Shown: positions 17,672 through 26,431 of the stretch, piece by piece | Layout of the letters: each line of letters opens with the position of its first letter | Numbering within the stretch: position 1 is the stretch's first letter | Source: Terrisporobacter glycolicus ATCC 14880 = DSM 1288 | GTDB taxonomy: Bacteria > Bacillota > Clostridia > Peptostreptococcales > Peptostreptococcaceae | Length of the DNA stretch: 64,000 bases | Assembly: GCF_036812735.1 (NCBI RefSeq) | Contig: NZ_CP117523.1 | Coordinates: forward strand, 1,550,001 to 1,614,000 | Direction: 5' to 3' | Notes under the pieces: model-generated | Databases searched by the model: none | What the model saw: only the letters and a program-made list of their open reading frames with translations | What the model was told of the DNA's origin: nothing | Made by a program: the position numbers and the translations under genes

Positions 17672-18055
17672 ATGTATGATATGGATAGAAGATGTTGCGG
17701 TGGATGGGATCCAGAACCAGACTGTGATGATAAGAAAAAAGAATGCGATATAAAAAGTGAATGTTGCGAAGGATTTGTTAAGCAACAATTTAGTATAAGA
17801 GCAACTGCTACATCAGGTACAGGAACAGAGGTTTATAGAAACTCTTCTAATCTAACTGTAACTGGAACAGTAATATTAACAAACTTAGGACAAAGAGACA
17901 TTACTTTTGTTGTAGATAGTTTACAAAAAATTGTACCTCCAAATGGAACGGCTGCACTTACAGCATATAATATAGATCATGTAACAATAAGCACTCAAAA
18001 TGGTACTGCAAGAGCATTACTTTGCTTTGATATACAAGTTCCATCACCTGCTTAA
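17672..18055 (+). CDS. candidate S-Ena/DUF3992-type endospore appendage subunit
   Basis: A 127-residue protein with a Cys-rich N-terminal arm (Cys 8, 9, 18, 25, 31, 32) and one Cys near the C-terminus (Cys118 in ALLCFDIQ). Between them is a beta-rich, Thr/Asn/Val-rich core with no Lys-rich helices. This plan (flexible N-terminal connector with a CC pair, a single jelly-roll domain, C-terminal strand Cys) resembles the Ena subunits of Bacillus spore fibres, where those Cys cross-link neighbouring subunits. There is no signal peptide, as expected for a protein assembled in the mother cell. AAAAGGAG lies upstream. The family call is inference from pattern; a spore coat protein of another kind is the alternative. 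Confidence 0.55.
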   Translation: MYDMDRRCCGGWDPEPDCDDKKKECDIKSECCEGFVKQQFSIRATATSGTGTEVYRNSSNLTVTGTVILTNLGQRDITFVVDSLQKIVPPNGTAALTAYNIDHVTISTQNGTARALLCFDIQVPSPA

Positions 18056-18165
18056 TAATAATGTTAATAATTTGCCTGCATTTAATTATGTAGTTGGCAA
18101 TAGCCCAAATATGGTGAAGAAGAACCCTTGGTTGTTCCAACAAATTAATAATATAATGTTATTCT
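18056..18165 (+). other. open-frame tail after the appendage-like gene
   Basis: In the +1 frame relative to the upstream gene, codons from 18000 to a TAG at about 18168 stay open. The part after 18066 reads like protein (LPAFNYVVGNSPNMVKKNPW). No start with a ribosome binding site serves it. It may be the remnant of an older 3' extension or of another coat gene. Confidence 0.25.
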
Positions 18166-18190
18166 AGGCAGAGACTTATTCTCTGCCTTT
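18166..18190 (+). terminator. intrinsic terminator of the appendage-like gene
   Basis: AGGCAGAGA pairs with TCTCTGCCT across a six-base loop, followed by TTTATT. Confidence 0.85.
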
Positions 18191-18424
18191 TATTATTAAG
18201 AATATTATGAAATAATGATACCTAGGATTTCTGCTTGCCAATATAGATTTTATCAATTTTTGCATCAGTGTTTACACTTTAGCATGATTTGCTTATTATT
18301 ATAATATTTTTGTTAATACAGCTACCATGACTGAGCTTTATGCTATATATATTATAATCAATGATTTAATGCAAAGGAGTAAGTCTTGTTTCTTTCCCAC
18401 TATAATTATACCATAAATAAAAAT

Positions 18425-19448
18425 GGAATGATCTTGGGTCTATTTCTATAGAAAATGGATTAGATCAACTTTCAGATTTTATATCATTTATGAATATTAT
18501 GAAAAATCAAAAAATAGATCATGAATTTACTGAAAAGCTTGAAGAAAAATATGAAAGAATGCTTGAATCTCCTTGTTTTGGGCGAATTGACTTTATTGAA
18601 GATAAAGAAGATACTACTGAAAAATGCTATATTGGGTTGTCAAACCTTATTAATGAAGATTTTGATTTTCTTATTTATGACTGGAGAGCACCTATTTCAA
18701 GCATGTTTTATGACTTCGAAACTGGTAAAGCGAGTTATGAATGTCCAGAAGGAATAATATCTGGTGAAATAACTGGGAAAAGACAATATAAAATCAGCGA
18801 TGGAAAAATTGAGTATATGTTTGACAGTAACTTAAGTATTGATGATGAAATGTTGCAAGAACTTTTGAGTAAAAATTCTGATGACAAAATGAAAGCTATA
18901 GTTACAACTATTCAGAGAGAGCAAAACCAAGTGATTCGTAATGAAATTATAAAAACTTAATTGTTCAAGGAGCAGCTGGTAGTGGAAAAACTTCTGTGGC
19001 ACTTCATAGAATAGCATATTTGCTATATAAACACAGAGATAAAATAACACCTGAAAATATAATAATATTTTCTCCAAACAATATTTTTAATGACTATATT
19101 TCAAATGTATTACCTCAACTTGGTGAAGACAATATGTATCAAACAAGATTTAATGACTATATGCATAAGGAATTAGGTGATGAATTTAAAAAAGAGACAT
19201 CCTCAGAAATGATGGAATACATACTTGGTTCTAAAGACAAACTTACCTATGAAGATAGGATTAAAAGTATTAAGTTTAAAACTTCTCTAGAGTTTACTAA
19301 TATTTTAAAAAAATATATAAATTACGTGGAAACGATGGATAGAGATTTTGAAGATGTTATAGTAAGAAATAAATTAATAATTTCATCTGATGAGATAAAA
19401 AAATTATTTTTTAATGATTTTTCAGAGTTACCAATTAGAAGAAGATGA
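18425..19448 (+). pseudogene. HelD/UvrD-like helicase pseudogene
   Basis: Remains of a HelD-like superfamily 1 helicase, a protein that releases stalled RNA polymerase. The first piece (readable from about 18425) contains FLIYDWRAPISSMFYDFETG and IQREQNQVIRNEI, both typical of HelD. It then meets a TAA at 18958. Shifting frame by one base continues directly into LIVQGAAGSGKTSVALHRIA, the Walker A region. The second piece stops at 19446 after ELPIRRR, far short of the usual 700 or so residues. The N-terminal start and most of the helicase core are missing, so the gene is dead. Confidence 0.85.
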
Positions 19449-19601
19449 AAATATTGTTTTATATATAAGGAAGTCTTTATATGGAGGAATTATCCCGTAG
19501 TAGGGAAAAGCTACTATTTTACTAAAACTCTTTAAGATAAGAAGAGATACAAAGTTAGAATATATTAAAAAATTAAATGTAGATGACTATAAATAGATTA
19601 A

Positions 19602-19628
19602 ATGGTGTTCTTGTGGACACCATTTTTT
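19602..19628 (+). terminator. intrinsic terminator-like hairpin
   Basis: ATGGTGT pairs with ACACCAT over an eight-base loop, followed by TTTTTT. It probably ended the former helicase gene. Confidence 0.7.
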
Positions 19629-19693
19629 GTATAATGATATAAATTAATTACTATGCTACAATTGTTTTAAATAAATCAAAGGTGGAAAAGCAT

Positions 19694-19813
19694 ATGAATT
19701 CAGCGACTAATTATGCGTGGGGAATACCAACAAGTTTTATTTATGTAATTATAGGGATATCGATTGTAGGGGCAGGATTTTATTTTTACAAAAAATCAAA
19801 GACTAAAAGTTAA
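19694..19813 (+). CDS. single-helix membrane microprotein, 39 aa
   Basis: A 39-residue frame with AAAGGTGG eight bases before the ATG. It has a short polar start (MNSATNYAWGIPTS), one hydrophobic helix of about 18 residues (FIYVIIGISIVGAGFYFY) and a basic tail (KKSKTKS), the topology of a small N-out membrane protein. It begins after the terminator-like hairpin at 19602. No homolog is recognised. Confidence 0.5.
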   Translation: MNSATNYAWGIPTSFIYVIIGISIVGAGFYFYKKSKTKS

Positions 19814-19920
19814 TAGTAGCAAAGTTTATATAAGTTTTCGGGGGATTATGAATTTTAATATTAATAGTTCTATATATAAATTCGCATTATATATGATTAT
19901 TTTATTTCCAATTTTTATTT

Positions 19921-20175
19921 GATATCCTATCTCATAAATGGTACATATATATAAATTGGGAGCTTATTACTGGAGAATATATTGTTTGTTCATTTGAAGT
20001 AGAAAACTTTAAGACATTAGTAATTGATGTATTATATAAAGCATAAAGATATATTTTTCAAGTATGGTTGCCAAACTATAATGTTATCGCACAACTTTTT
20101 TGTATAGACTATTATGAAGGTCATAACGAAGATACAATGAAAATGGAAGTTTGGGTTAAAGTAGTACAAAACTAG
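19921..20175 (+). pseudogene. GyrI-like/effector-binding domain pseudogene
   Basis: One frame from 19921 to the TAG at 20173 reads through a single TAA at 20044. It contains GEYIVCSFEVENF, then RYIFQVWLPNYNV, DYYEGHNEDT and a final MKMEVWVKVV. This order (G-x-Y, WLP, E-x-Y, M-E-x-W-x-x-V) is that of the C-terminal half of the bacterial effector-binding (AraC/GyrI-like) domain. There is no start codon with a ribosome binding site and the N-terminal half is absent, so it is a remnant. Confidence 0.65.
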
Positions 20176-20215
20176 ATTAATAATAAAAATATATAATGAT
20201 TAATCATATTATTAT

Positions 20216-20244
20216 AAAAAAGGGGGGCAATGCTCCCTTTTTTA
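20216..20244 (+). terminator. intrinsic terminator
   Basis: AAAAAAGGGGGG and CTCCCTTTTTT form a GC-centred stem with a T tail. It follows the decayed effector-binding gene. Confidence 0.8.
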
Positions 20245-20307
20245 GTTTAATATTGATTATAATATACATAATTCTATATAATTTAAATAAATATAGGGGG
20301 GATATGT

Positions 20308-20808
20308 ATGGAGGTTATCTTAAAAAAATGGACACTGGATGATAAACACATATTAGCGGACATATGCAATAATGTAGACAGGAAATTTTTATCAAACAGA
20401 ATACCTTTTCCATATACAGAAAAGGATGCAAACTGGTGGCTAAACATGGTTCAAGAAAGTGAAGGTAAAAAAGGTATTTTTAGAGCAATTGTTGTTGATA
20501 AGGAATACGTTGGAAATATATCAGTGGAAGTAAAGAATGATGTATATGTGAAAGATGCTGAAATTGGATATCTTTTACTATCAAAAAACTGGTCAAAGGG
20601 TATAATGACAGAGGCTGTAAATCAAATTACTTGTATTGCATTTTCACAGCTGAATATTGTAAGGATCACAGGTCTAGTGTATAAACCAAATGTGGCATCA
20701 CAACGTGTTCTTGAAAAAAATAGCTTTGCTTTAGAAGGAATTATGAAGAATGCTGTTTTCAAAAATAATAATTTTTATGATTTATGTGTATTTGGAAAAT
20801 ATAAATAG
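20308..20808 (+). CDS. RimJ/RimL-like GNAT acetyltransferase
   Basis: A 166-residue GNAT protein of the RimJ/RimL subgroup. The features are EIGYLLLSKNWSKGIMTEAV (about residues 85-104) with the acetyl-CoA loop, and VYKPNVASQRVLEKNSF near residues 127-143, the standard N-x-x-S-x-x-V-L-E-K-x-G-F motif with Ser in place of Gly. GGGGGGA lies upstream of the ATG. Proteins of this group acetylate N-terminal residues, aminoglycosides or other amines; the substrate is not assignable here. Confidence 0.84.
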   Translation: MEVILKKWTLDDKHILADICNNVDRKFLSNRIPFPYTEKDANWWLNMVQESEGKKGIFRAIVVDKEYVGNISVEVKNDVYVKDAEIGYLLLSKNWSKGIMTEAVNQITCIAFSQLNIVRITGLVYKPNVASQRVLEKNSFALEGIMKNAVFKNNNFYDLCVFGKYK

Positions 20809-20967
20809 ATTTTCAAAGATATAGAAAAGCAGATGAATGTCATTGAGTCAGAATAATTTTTAAGTTCAAATTTTTTCTATATTAATATGAGGAAATTAGT
20901 AATTATGTTAAAATTGCTATAATATATTCAAGTTTATATTATAGAAAATGCAAGGAGATTAGTATAA

Positions 20968-21285
20968 ATGCATTATAACAAATTAATGAATAATACCAAA
21001 TGGGAAGAAATAAGATTTTCTATGTATAACTACGAATCTTTAACATTTTGGAGAACAAAGATTATTGATTGTAATCATACAAGTGATTGGGATGCAGATT
21101 GGTTTTATCATTTTAATATAGGAGGATATGATACTATTGAATGACTAGAAATTAAAGTTGATAATGATATTGTAAAAAATAAAGTTATTAGAATATTGCA
21201 AAAAATACATGTACCAGGAGATATACTTATAGATTCAATAAAGGTATATGGATATAAAAAGAACGAATTTATAGACTATATATAA
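20968..21285 (+). pseudogene. DUF6678-like gene interrupted by an in-frame TGA
   Basis: A 105-codon frame with a good AAGGAGATT upstream of its ATG. It has the look of DUF6678 proteins: NNTKWEEIRFSMYNYESLTF, then WDADWFYHFNIGGYDTIE, then a TGA at codon 59 (21142-21144), followed in the same frame by LEIKVDN and KIHVPGDILIDSIKVYGYKK. The family has Trp at the position of the stop, so a single TGG to TGA change explains it. Everything else is intact, so the mutation looks recent. TGA ends other genes in this window, so it is not read as Trp. Confidence 0.7.
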
Positions 21286-21347
21286 TGAAGTTCAAAACTT
21301 TATTATATACTAATATTTTTACGTAATTAGAAAGTGAGGGATATTAT

Positions 21348-21851
21348 ATGGGAATGTTAGCTTGTTATATAGAAGCAGATAAAGAATTATTAAATAGTTT
21401 AAAAAAGAAAAACTCTGAGGATTTATTAGATGAAATTGAAGAATTGGAAGATGAAGAAGACCTAGATATTTTTGAACTTGATAAAATGTGGGATGGTCTA
21501 CATTGTTTATTAACAGGGAGCTCCGCTACTACTCCAATGGAAAATAATTTGTTAAGTGAAGCCATAATAGGGACAAATACCTTTAGTGAAGATGAAGAAG
21601 ATTTTATTGCATATATTTATCCTGATAGGTTAGCTAAAATTGTAAGAGCGTTGGAACAGATAAATATTGATGATTTAAGCAATAATTATTCATCAAAGGA
21701 TTTTGACAAAAAGGATATATATCCAAGTATTTGGTTAGAAGAGGATGAAGATGAAATAAGAGAAGAGCTACTATCATGTTTTCAAGATTTGAAGGAATTT
21801 TATCGTGCAGTTATATATAAAGATAAAGGAATTATAATTAGCATATATTAG
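21348..21851 (+). CDS. DUF1877 (YfbM-like) family protein
   Basis: A 167-residue acidic cytoplasmic protein. The opening MGMLACYIEADKELLNSL, the phrase ELDKMWDGLHCLLTG and the closing FYRAVIYKDKGIIISIY are those of DUF1877/YfbM. GAGGGA precedes the ATG. Function unknown; such genes are often found singly among accessory genes, as here. Confidence 0.83.
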   Translation: MGMLACYIEADKELLNSLKKKNSEDLLDEIEELEDEEDLDIFELDKMWDGLHCLLTGSSATTPMENNLLSEAIIGTNTFSEDEEDFIAYIYPDRLAKIVRALEQINIDDLSNNYSSKDFDKKDIYPSIWLEEDEDEIREELLSCFQDLKEFYRAVIYKDKGIIISIY

Positions 21852-21915
21852 ATATTTATACTTTGATTGAATTTATAGCACTATAGATAAGCAGAAACTT
21901 TGTGGAGGGAATAAG

Positions 21916-22500
21916 ATGACTGAAAGAGAAAAAATGTTAGCAGGAAAACTTTATGATTGTGGAGACAGCGAATTGTTAGATCAGTGGCATAAAGCAAAAA
22001 ATTTAATTCGAGATTATAATCAACTAGATTCAGAAAAATTAGAGGAAAAGAACCGCATTTTAACTGACTTATTGGGTGAACGTGGTGATAATCTTTGGAT
22101 CACCTCACCGTTTTTTGTGGATTATGGAAATAATATTTATTTTGGAAATAACTGTGAAGTAAATATGAATTGTACTTTTTTAGATGACAATAAAATTATC
22201 ATAGGAGATAACGCTCTCATTGCACCTAATGTCCAAATATATACGGCCTTTCATCCAGTAAATGCAAAAGATAGATTTGGAGAAATAAGGGAAGATAGTT
22301 CTTTTGAGTTTTGTAAAACTCAAACAGCACCTGTTACAATAGGAAATAATGTTTGGATTGGTGGTGGGGCAATTATTATGCCGGGTGTGACTATTGGCGA
22401 TAATGTGGTAATTGGTGCAGGGAGTATAGTAACAAAAGATATACCATCAAATAAAATAGCCTATGGGAATCCATGTCAGGTTATTAGAGATAATATATAG
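21916..22500 (+). CDS. maltose/galactoside-type O-acetyltransferase
   Basis: A 194-residue left-handed beta-helix acetyltransferase of the Maa/LacA/NodL group. The N-terminal helical cap (MTEREKMLAGKLYDCGD) is the Maa signature. Hexapeptide repeats run from about residue 75 to 185, with the catalytic His in YTAFHPV and the phrase GNNVWIGGGAIIMPGV. It transfers acetyl groups from acetyl-CoA to sugars. Strong GGAGGG upstream of the ATG. Confidence 0.88.
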   Translation: MTEREKMLAGKLYDCGDSELLDQWHKAKNLIRDYNQLDSEKLEEKNRILTDLLGERGDNLWITSPFFVDYGNNIYFGNNCEVNMNCTFLDDNKIIIGDNALIAPNVQIYTAFHPVNAKDRFGEIREDSSFEFCKTQTAPVTIGNNVWIGGGAIIMPGVTIGDNVVIGAGSIVTKDIPSNKIAYGNPCQVIRDNI

Positions 22501-22555
22501 TTTTATTAAGAGTTCCAAGTAATGAGGAATTTTTATATTTGTGAGAGGTGTGTAT

Positions 22556-23002
22556 ATGGAGATAAAAAAGTTAAAACAAGATGATATTTCAGGAGCTTTG
22601 GACTTAGTATTAAATGTATTTATGGAATATGAAGCACCAGATTATTCTCAAAAAGGAATTGAAACATTTAAAGAATGTATTAATGACGTTAAATGGGTTG
22701 ATTCATTGCAATGGTATGGTGCATATAAAGAAAAATTACTAATAGGTATTATTGCAACTAGAAATGAAGGTAATCATATTGCATTATTTTTTGTAAAAGG
22801 TGAATATCATAGACAAGGTATTGGACGAAAATTAATTGAAATAGTTATAGAAAATAGTACAAGTGATTCTATTACTGTTAATTCATCTCCTTATGCTATA
22901 GAAATTTATAAACACTTCGGGTTCTCAGTAATGCAAGAAGAACAAATAACAGATGGAATAAGATATACTCCTATGTTATTAAAAAATATATTTAGTAAGT
23001 AA
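22556..23002 (+). CDS. GNAT family N-acetyltransferase
   Basis: A 148-residue GNAT protein with the acetyl-CoA loop GEYHRQGIGRKLIEIVIE (about residues 82-99) and the C-terminal SSPYAIEIYKHFGFSV. The ATG at 22556 is chosen because GAGAGGTG lies just upstream; the in-frame GTG at 22541 has no ribosome binding site. It follows the O-acetyltransferase by 55 bases. The acceptor is unknown. Confidence 0.83.
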   Translation: MEIKKLKQDDISGALDLVLNVFMEYEAPDYSQKGIETFKECINDVKWVDSLQWYGAYKEKLLIGIIATRNEGNHIALFFVKGEYHRQGIGRKLIEIVIENSTSDSITVNSSPYAIEIYKHFGFSVMQEEQITDGIRYTPMLLKNIFSK

Positions 23003-23189
23003 GAAAATTCTTGTAAAAAATACAGTAAAGAAGAACGATAATCATCTATGTCACAAAGTGAGATATTAACTGGGTTTATGTATTATTTTTCATATAATTC
23101 TTAAAAGGATTTTTTCAAAATAGCGACAATATATTAAATATATGGTTGAAGTATACTCCATAAGAAAACCTACTAAGGAGGATATTATT

Positions 23190-23726
23190 TTGAATAAAAA
23201 GGTTAAGGATGAAATTATCGATTGGATTAGAACTATATGTATATCAGGAGCAATAGCTATATGTATAAATATAGTAGCTCAGCCAACAATGGTAAGTGGT
23301 CAATCTATGTACCCCACATTAAAAAATAACGATTATTTATTTATAAATAGATTGGCGTATAAAAGTCATATGCCACAACGTGGTGATGTTATTGTTTTTA
23401 AAGCAGATTTAAGTGGCAATAACTCTAGCCCAAAAAAGAATTTAGTAAAAAGGGTTATTGCATTACCAGGGGAACATTTGATTATAAAAGATAACAATGT
23501 TTATATAAATGGTAAACACTTAGAAGAAGATTACTTAGTAGATGTATACACAGATGGAGATATAGATATTATTGTACCAGATAACCATATTTTTGCCATG
23601 GGAGATAATAGAGAAAACAGTGATGATAGTAGACAATCATATATAGGAGCTATTTCATTAAATGATGTTGTAGGAGAAGTTTTTATTAGAATATTTCCGT
23701 TTGATAAAATAGGTCAAGTAAAGTAG
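23190..23726 (+). CDS. lepB: type I signal peptidase
   Basis: Cleaves signal peptides of exported proteins at the outer face of the membrane. The single N-terminal anchor is about residues 8-27. The catalytic Ser is in SGQSMYPTL, the catalytic Lys in NLVKRVIALPGE, and the box MGDNRENSDDSR is present. A TTG start at 23190 is chosen because AAGGAGGA lies seven bases upstream and gives a normal N-terminus (MNKKVKDEIIDW, 178 residues); a longer frame from 23142 has no ribosome binding site. It stands alone among accessory genes, so it may be an additional paralog. Confidence 0.9.
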   Translation: MNKKVKDEIIDWIRTICISGAIAICINIVAQPTMVSGQSMYPTLKNNDYLFINRLAYKSHMPQRGDVIVFKADLSGNNSSPKKNLVKRVIALPGEHLIIKDNNVYINGKHLEEDYLVDVYTDGDIDIIVPDNHIFAMGDNRENSDDSRQSYIGAISLNDVVGEVFIRIFPFDKIGQVK

Positions 23727-23793
23727 CAAAACTGTGTAAGTATGCTATTTTATGGAAACTTACAAATTAGTTATTAAAAAGGGGAATTGGACA

Positions 23794-24294
23794 ATGGGAA
23801 AAGTAAAATTTATAAAGCCACAAGAACAATACATTCACTCATACTGGGAGACATTTGATACAGTAGCAAAAGAAAGGAAATATTTAGCCATGAATGAAGC
23901 ATTTTCTTTTGAAAGTACAGTGGAATTTATAAAAGGTGCCATAGTTAAAGACTTTCCACATTTGTTCATAATTGATTTAGAAAATGACAAATGTGTTGGT
24001 TGGTGTGATGTTTCACTTAAAACAGAAACAATCGGTTATTTAGGTATGGGTATTCTACCTGAATATAGAGGAAAAGGCATTGGAAGCAATGCTTTAAAAC
24101 AAGTTATTGATTTATCAAAATCATACGGATATAAAAAGATTGAGCTTGATGTGCTGAAAAGTAATAGTAGGGCTATTCATGTTTACAAGTCTTTAGGATT
24201 TGCAGAAACAAATACAGTTGCAGGTGGATTTGTGTGGCAGGATAACCTTGTAAAAGAAGATGTGCTTCAAATGGAGCTAAATCTTACATATTAG
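23794..24294 (+). CDS. GNAT family N-acetyltransferase
   Basis: A 166-residue GNAT protein. Its acetyl-CoA site is MGILPEYRGKGIGSNALKQV (about residues 84-103) and the closing motif is NSRAIHVYKSLGFAET. The ATG at 23794 has GGGG nine bases upstream; an in-frame ATG at 23752 gives a longer, less typical N-terminus. It is followed 10 bases later by a VOC protein, so the two are probably co-transcribed. Confidence 0.83.
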   Translation: MGKVKFIKPQEQYIHSYWETFDTVAKERKYLAMNEAFSFESTVEFIKGAIVKDFPHLFIIDLENDKCVGWCDVSLKTETIGYLGMGILPEYRGKGIGSNALKQVIDLSKSYGYKKIELDVLKSNSRAIHVYKSLGFAETNTVAGGFVWQDNLVKEDVLQMELNLTY

Positions 24295-24304
24295 GAGAGA
24301 AAAA

Positions 24305-24697
24305 ATGAAATTTAATGCCTTAATACCTGAATTATCTGTAAGTGATATTCAATCTACAAAGCAATTTTATATATCTATTTTAGGTTTTAAATTAGAATAT
24401 GAAAGAACAGATGACAAGTTTATGTTTTTATCATATGGAGAAAATCAATTTGTGTTTGAGGAAATTCATTCACAAGGATGGAATGTTGACATTTTAGAAT
24501 ATCCTTTAGGCAGAGGAATAAACTTTTCTATTGCCTGCAATGATGTTGACATGCTATATCATAATATAAAAAGCAATAATATAGAAATTTATAGGGAATT
24601 GAAAGAAACAGTATATATGTGTGGTGGAAAAAAAGAAGTCCAAAAGGAGTTTCTTATTCAAGACCCAGATGGATACTTATTAAGATTCACAGAATAA
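24305..24697 (+). CDS. bleomycin-resistance-like VOC protein
   Basis: A 130-residue VOC protein close to the bleomycin-binding subgroup: it opens FNALIPELSVSDIQSTKQFY with the Pro-Glu-Leu-x-V motif and ends EFLIQDPDGYLLRF. TAGGAGAG precedes the ATG, 10 bases after the GNAT gene. Members bind bleomycin-type drugs stoichiometrically, but resistance is not shown for this one. Confidence 0.8.
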   Translation: MKFNALIPELSVSDIQSTKQFYISILGFKLEYERTDDKFMFLSYGENQFVFEEIHSQGWNVDILEYPLGRGINFSIACNDVDMLYHNIKSNNIEIYRELKETVYMCGGKKEVQKEFLIQDPDGYLLRFTE

Positions 24698-24833
24698 TGG
24701 TAATTATATTGTGAGAACACCTAATAGTTATCTTAATCTGGTGGATGAAAATAGCAATGAAATCATTAAAAAATATATATGACAAACACTTAGTATTTGT
24801 ATGCATAAAAATTACTAATTATAGGGGGACAAT

Positions 24834-25145
24834 ATGAAAAAGAAGATTGCAAAAAATTCTATTATTGTTATGGGAATTAGCTTTGTAATAGGAATTATTT
24901 TAGTATTTATGTCACCATCTATAGGACAAAATATGGGAGATAATGCAATTCAAGCCAACGGTGGATCAATGGATACAAATGAATATGAAATGATTATTAA
25001 GTCAAATACAGAAAGTTTTAGAACTGGTGGAATGGTAATTTCCCTAATAGGTGGATTAGGGTTATTACTTAGTGGATATGCTTTTTATAATGAAATTGAT
25101 GAAAATTCTTTAAATAATAATTCTACGAGCAACTACGACAAATAG
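24834..25145 (+). CDS. two-helix membrane protein, hypothetical
   Basis: A 103-residue protein with AGGGGGA upstream of the ATG. Two hydrophobic segments (about residues 9-27 and 65-84) flank a polar loop of about 35 residues that is probably outside the cell. The Asn/Ser-rich tail is flexible. No family is recognised with confidence. Confidence 0.65.
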   Translation: MKKKIAKNSIIVMGISFVIGIILVFMSPSIGQNMGDNAIQANGGSMDTNEYEMIIKSNTESFRTGGMVISLIGGLGLLLSGYAFYNEIDENSLNNNSTSNYDK

Positions 25146-25221
25146 AATATTATAGGAGTGAAATACTAGAATAATTCAAGATTTATTATATTATTAATGA
25201 TTATTAAATATATTCTAAACA

Positions 25222-25248
25222 AAGGAGCATCATATGTGCTCTTTTTTA
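25222..25248 (+). terminator. intrinsic terminator
   Basis: AAAGGAGCA pairs with TGCTCTTTT (one G-U pair) around a short loop, followed by T and A. Confidence 0.7.
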
Positions 25249-25431
25249 ATATAAAAAATAATATATATATATAATTTATTTTGATTTAAATGTGAAATTA
25301 TTGACTATGATACAATAGTTATTGATTGATATTTTTTTAATTTATTTAGATGTTAGTATTTGAATAAATTATATAATATTAATTTGCTTTATAAGTAGTT
25401 AATATTTGGAAGTTATAGAGGGAGGTTTACA

Positions 25432-25635
25432 ATGAAAGAATATTTAAGTAAAGATGAAATTTTAAAAGCAGTGAGGAAACAACTATATGTATGTTTAGTT
25501 TTGTTATTAATAGTATTTTGGGGATTTTTATCATTATCTAATCAGATAAATGAATTAAATCACGATGTAACTACTATGAAACATGAATTAGATTATGCAA
25601 AAGGAAGAATTGAAGAATTAGAAAAAAATAAGTAA
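25432..25635 (+). CDS. small membrane protein with coiled-coil tail
   Basis: A 67-residue protein with GAGGGAGG before the ATG. A short cytoplasmic helix (residues 1-17) leads into one membrane segment (about residues 18-36), then a heptad-patterned coiled coil (about residues 38-64, ending RIEELEKNK). The plan resembles small division or holin-like proteins, but I do not recognise the family. The next gene starts 28 bases downstream. Confidence 0.65.
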   Translation: MKEYLSKDEILKAVRKQLYVCLVLLLIVFWGFLSLSNQINELNHDVTTMKHELDYAKGRIEELEKNK

Positions 25636-25663
25636 GATTTTAATCTTATGTAAGGAGATTAGT

Positions 25664-25951
25664 ATGGATAAATCAAGGAAGAAAGAATTACTAAAAAAAT
25701 TCAAAAATGAAGAGAGATGTGAATTTCAAAACTCACTTCATTTTAGTAAAGAAATATTTGAACAGTTATTTGATTATATAGATGAAATTTTGGAGACTTA
25801 CGGATGTGATGATACTTTAAAATATACTAAAGAATTTTTACAAATGAACAACTTACCTTTTCAAGAGTCAATAGAGTGGTTACAAGAAAATGGTGCATAT
25901 TGTGACTGTGAAGTTTTAGCCAATATTGAAGATAAAATATTAGATATATAG
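25664..25951 (+). CDS. DUF2695 domain protein
   Basis: A 95-residue protein whose C-terminal half fits DUF2695: GCDDTLKYTKEFL, then SIEWLQENGAYCDCEVLANI with the conserved CDCE. The N-terminal 20 residues are basic. AAGGAG precedes the ATG. It is probably co-transcribed with the preceding small membrane protein. Function unknown. Confidence 0.75.
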   Translation: MDKSRKKELLKKFKNEERCEFQNSLHFSKEIFEQLFDYIDEILETYGCDDTLKYTKEFLQMNNLPFQESIEWLQENGAYCDCEVLANIEDKILDI

Positions 25952-26431
25952 TATTTATTAAAATTATATTAAAGATAATAATTATTATTAATGCTGAAAT
26001 GATGAGCCAACCAATAACAGAATTCTATAAAGAGATAATTTATGATATTTCAAGCCATTGAAATTCACAATATTGGATATAGTTAATAATCATGAATGAT
26101 AAATTTTCCCAAAATGGTGGAGGATTTAGAGGATTCCAATAGTTGTGCATTATCTAAAAAACACAGTATTGTGTTAATTCTTATGTCTGATTACTTATAT
26201 AAACTAGATTATTAAAGTGATGAGATTCTTTTGAAAATAATTAAATAGCCTATTTAGATTTACCGATAACAAAATTTTGTAATTATTGTGTTATCACTAG
26301 AAATAAAGTGATTAAGAAAATTTCGAATAACAACTTTAGTAAGCTTATTATTAAGATTTTAAATTTATACCAAGATTTTATCAATTGCATTACTATGTTA
26401 CAATAGTTATGTGTTGGGGGGATATTTAAAA
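25952..26431. other. 480-base stretch without a supported gene
   Basis: A+T-rich sequence with only short frames. A fragment near 26004-26060 reads MSQPITEFYKEIIYDIS before a stop and could be gene debris. I see no terminator hairpin with a T run, no RNA gene and no repeat that extends beyond this stretch. Confidence 0.4.

Noticed and set aside
25952..26431. Possible hidden gene or RNA in the longest gene-free stretch of the accessory region
   Set aside because: Only fragments shorter than 25 codons and no stable hairpin with a T tail could be found.
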